This document shows positions 61,716-64,000 of a stretch of DNA of 64,000 nucleotides, piece by piece. Source of the stretch: Labilibaculum filiforme (GTDB taxonomy: Bacteria > Bacteroidota > Bacteroidia > Bacteroidales > Marinifilaceae); the NCBI RefSeq assembly GCF_002843315.1, contig NZ_MVDD01000001.1, positions 124,001 to 188,000 on the forward strand, in the 5' to 3' direction. A program made the translations under genes and the position numbers. Below the pieces are notes generated by a model. That model saw only the letters and a list, made by a program, of their open reading frames with translations, ran no database searches and had not been told where the DNA came from. Within the stretch, counting starts at the first letter, position 1. The number at the start of each line of letters is the position of its first letter.

Positions 61716-63005
61716 TTATAGTTTTTCTATTATTTGTTCTAAACGAATCCCTCTAGATCCTTTAATCAGAATGTACTGATCACGCAATTCTGTTTTATCC
61801 AGCTCCACAACTAAATCGGAAGCACTTTTAAATGTTTTGAACTTCTCCTCCACATTCACTTCCGAAAAAATATCCCCTACTAAAAATACCGACTTCAATT
61901 CACGCTCTTTTATCAGATTTAACAAATCCAAATGTTCCTTTTGGGCATCAGCTCCCAGCTCCAACATATCGCCTAAAATAAGCACCTTATTCTTACGAGA
62001 CATGCCTGCAAAATTTTCAATAGCCGCTCTCATACTTGTTGGATTAGCATTATAAGCATCTAAGAATAAAATATTTTTTTCTGTTTGTTTTAATTGAGAT
62101 CGATTGTTACTTGGTACGTATTGTTCCAAAGCTTCTTTAATTTCAATCTCATCAATCTTAAAATACCTACCAACAGTAACTGCCGCCAATGCATTTTCGA
62201 AATTATAAGCGCCAACCAACTTTGTTTTTATATACAGTTTGCCAACCACCGATCTAATTTCCAAAACCAAATATGGTTCCGCCTGCAAAAACTTTGCCTT
62301 CGAAAATGCATCTTCAGAATTTCCATAACTAATAAAATCCTGTCCACTCATCATTTCTGTAAGGTAATGATTATCAGAATGAACAAATACCTTTCCCCCA
62401 TTAGTCAAAAGAAAGTCGTACAATTCTTTTTTTGTATTGATCACCCCTTCAAAGGATCCAAACCCCTCTAAATGAGCTTTCCCAACATTTGTAATCATGC
62501 CATAGTTTGGTTCTGCAATTTCGCATAATTGTCGAATTTCACCCGGATGATTAGCTCCCATTTCAACAATACCAAATTCGGTCTCTTCATTCATGGAAAG
62601 TAGGGTTAAAGGAACGCCAATATGATTATTAAAATTTCCAATCGTAGCAACGGTTTTAAACTTACGGCTCAAAACCTCATGAACCAATTCCTTTGTTGTT
62701 GTTTTTCCATTCGTACCAGTAATGGCAAGAATCGGGATATTTAATTGTCTTCGATGCTCTCTCGCCAAATGTTGCAATGTAGTTAAAACATCCGCCACCA
62801 AAATAAAACGAGAATCAACAGCATACTCTTTTTCGTCGACAATAGCATATTCACAGCCTTTTTCGATTGCTGCCTTCGCAAATTTATTTCCATTAAAATT
62901 TTCGCCTTTCAAAGCAAAAAAAATAGAATTTGAAACAACCTTTCTAGTATCGGTTACGATTATTGGATGCTCCTTAAAATGAAGGTAAATATTGGACAAC
63001 TGCAT
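61716..63005 (-). CDS. murF: UDP-MurNAc-tripeptide--D-Ala-D-Ala ligase
   Basis: MurF joins D-Ala-D-Ala to the UDP-muramoyl tripeptide in the last cytosolic step of peptidoglycan precursor synthesis. It has the Mur-ligase layout: an N-terminal domain with ITDTRKV-like VTDTRKVVSNSIFFALKG, the ATP site ILAITGTNGKTTTKEL (residues 92-107), MGANHPGEIRQLCEIAEP, and the C-terminal domain with FLDAYNANPTSMRAAIENF. The length of 429 residues is typical. It lies between gldJ and sugE on the same strand; a terminator after gldJ separates it, so it has its own promoter in the short gap. Confidence 0.96.
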   Translation of the reverse strand: MQLSNIYLHFKEHPIIVTDTRKVVSNSIFFALKGENFNGNKFAKAAIEKGCEYAIVDEKEYAVDSRFILVADVLTTLQHLAREHRRQLNIPILAITGTNGKTTTKELVHEVLSRKFKTVATIGNFNNHIGVPLTLLSMNEETEFGIVEMGANHPGEIRQLCEIAEPNYGMITNVGKAHLEGFGSFEGVINTKKELYDFLLTNGGKVFVHSDNHYLTEMMSGQDFISYGNSEDAFSKAKFLQAEPYLVLEIRSVVGKLYIKTKLVGAYNFENALAAVTVGRYFKIDEIEIKEALEQYVPSNNRSQLKQTEKNILFLDAYNANPTSMRAAIENFAGMSRKNKVLILGDMLELGADAQKEHLDLLNLIKERELKSVFLVGDIFSEVNVEEKFKTFKSASDLVVELDKTELRDQYILIKGSRGIRLEQIIEKL

Positions 63006-63058
63006 TGTATTCTTTTTCAGATTTAATTCAAAAAACGAAATTAATAATTTCCAACAAA

Positions 63059-63085
63059 AAACCCCATCCTTTAGAGATGGGGTTT
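63059..63085 (-). terminator. gldJ terminator
   Basis: A 10-bp stem AAACCCCATC / GATGGGGTTT with a 7-nt loop is followed by T residues on the minus strand, 19 nt after the gldJ stop. Confidence 0.85.
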
Positions 63086-63103
63086 AAAAATATTTAAGAA
63101 TAT

Positions 63104-64000
63104 CTACTTCGTTTTTTTATTTGCAGGATGTCCAACATGTGTCATTGCACATCGAAATCCTATATCATCACGAGCTTCTTTCTGATTCATAAAGCGACGT
63201 GCACTTGGCGACATCCAGAAAGCACGATCTTTCCAAGAACCACCTTTATAAACCCGAGAATCATCGGTTACCATAGAACTGAAATCGCTTCCTCCTTGGC
63301 CTCTGCCTTGAACGTACATACGACTTGAACCTGCAGCCTGATGTTCTGGATTATTCCATGTATAATCGGAAACAATACTTGACTCCACATCTCCATCACG
63401 GTAATTTCTATTATCAGCAGTTTTGTAGTTCTCACGACCTACTAATTCTTCATCTTTTTGATTTCTATAACGAATTCTTCCCAAACTATCCTTTTCAGCT
63501 ATATTTCCTTCTTCATCCCTCACGGCAGTTTTAAATACATTACCTCTATAAGGATTAAATTCAGCAATATCATCTGAAGACATTGGACGATAAACATCAG
63601 CAACCCATTCGCTAACATTTCCAGCCATACAATACAATCCAAAATCGTTAGGCCAAAATGAATTTACAGGGACAGTAATATCACCAGCATCATTTAAAGC
63701 ACCAGCAGTACCCATGTAATCCCCACGTCCACGAGCAAAGTTGGCCATCATTTGACCGCGAACTTTTTTCTCATCATTTCTTACCCAATGTCCGTTCCAA
63801 GGAAAAATCTTACGATCGGTAATTCTTTCATCCATTGAATTTCCAATTAATGCAGTTGCAGCATACTCCCACTCTGCTTCGGAAGGAAGACGATATTTAG
63901 GAAGTAACATACCATCACTCCAACGAACTGATCTTTCTTCGTTATCTGGATTCAAATCTGTAAGATTCTTATTAACAGCACCTTCGTACTGGCCTGCTAA
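63104..64000 (-). CDS. gldJ: Gliding motility lipoprotein GldJ (5' part outside the window)
   Basis: The visible 298 residues are the C-terminal part of a formylglycine-generating-enzyme-like (SUMF1) domain. They include YRLPSEAEWEYAA, FPWNGHWVRN, FGLYCMAGNVSEWVADVY, SRVYKGGSWKDRAFWMS and DIGFRCAMTHVG. GldJ stabilises the type IX secretion and gliding machinery at the outer membrane. GldJ rather than GldK is favoured by the VYKGGSWKDRAFW..P..RRF block and by position next to murF. The frame is open through position 64000 (it includes residues AGQYEGAVNKNLTD before the TTG at 63955), so 63955 is not the start. The catalytic Cys pair of true FGE enzymes is not seen in the visible part. Confidence 0.88.
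   Translation of the reverse strand, partial: LAGQYEGAVNKNLTDLNPDNEERSVRWSDGMLLPKYRLPSEAEWEYAATALIGNSMDERITDRKIFPWNGHWVRNDEKKVRGQMMANFARGRGDYMGTAGALNDAGDITVPVNSFWPNDFGLYCMAGNVSEWVADVYRPMSSDDIAEFNPYRGNVFKTAVRDEEGNIAEKDSLGRIRYRNQKDEELVGRENYKTADNRNYRDGDVESSIVSDYTWNNPEHQAAGSSRMYVQGRGQGGSDFSSMVTDDSRVYKGGSWKDRAFWMSPSARRFMNQKEARDDIGFRCAMTHVGHPANKKTK

Overview
The window looks like a chromosomal segment of a marine, gliding-type Bacteroidota, most likely in or near Marinilabiliales/Marinifilaceae (inference from gene content, not from a marker-gene search). The support is: AT-rich DNA; promoter -7 elements of the Bacteroidota form TAnnTTTG upstream of many genes; type IX secretion and gliding genes (PorP/SprF, a 3169-residue SprB-repeat protein with a C-terminal gliding-type domain, GldJ); a carboxypeptidase-regulatory-domain TonB receptor; Rex plus a group-B-like [FeFe]-hydrogenase, suggesting fermentative or low-oxygen life; and a beta-helix lipoprotein resembling iota-carrageenases, which fits a seaweed-associated habitat.

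Layout. 1-5.2 kb: core genes (peptidoglycan glucosaminidase fragment, cdd, an RluA-type pseudouridine synthase, panB, dnaK). 5.4-7.2 kb: a compact restriction-modification pair whose 3' ends overlap. 7.2-9.7 kb: a very AT-rich gap of nearly 1 kb, then the GH82-like lipoprotein; with the R-M pair this is the most accessory-looking stretch. 10-18.1 kb: an unknown helical protein, a MORN-type protein, xseA-xseB-dacB with overlapping ends, a hybrid periplasmic-binding/histidine kinase, and a porin. 18.3-22.4 kb: a thiamine salvage operon (promoter, TPP riboswitch, TonB receptor, PnuC-type transporter, thiamine pyrophosphokinase). 22.4-25.2 kb: two thioredoxin paralogues, one exported and one cytosolic, separated by a tandem duplication, then a CCA-adding enzyme without an ATG start. 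25.3-26.8 kb: [FeFe]-hydrogenase. 26.8-29.3 kb: a secreted EEP-family phosphodiesterase and a surface beta-helix lipoprotein, separated by 1 nt. 29.3-40 kb: PorP/SprF and the giant adhesin. 40.2-41.5 kb: an unknown secreted protein with three internal repeats.

41.9-51.8 kb: a four-gene MacAB-like export operon (adaptor, permease, ATPase, permease), divergent from a sigma-54-type response regulator and its histidine kinase, which probably control it. 51.9-54.4 kb: a small HTH-like protein, rex, tRNA-Val and folC. 54.7-61.4 kb: a PIN-PhoH ATPase, an exopolyphosphatase-type protein, mtaB, an inositol-monophosphatase-family enzyme, a lipid A acyltransferase-type protein and a family 2 glycosyltransferase, all on the + strand. 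61.4-64 kb: a guanidinium-type SMR exporter, murF and the 3' part of gldJ on the - strand.

I saw no CRISPR array, insertion sequence, integrase, rRNA or replication origin. No entirely new multi-gene system is demonstrable from the sequence alone. The best leads are the GH82-like protein with a changed active-site position, the 9.5-kb adhesin with its PorP/SprF partner, the tandemly duplicated leader of the exported thioredoxin, and the two-permease export operon facing a response regulator with a variant GAFTGA loop.
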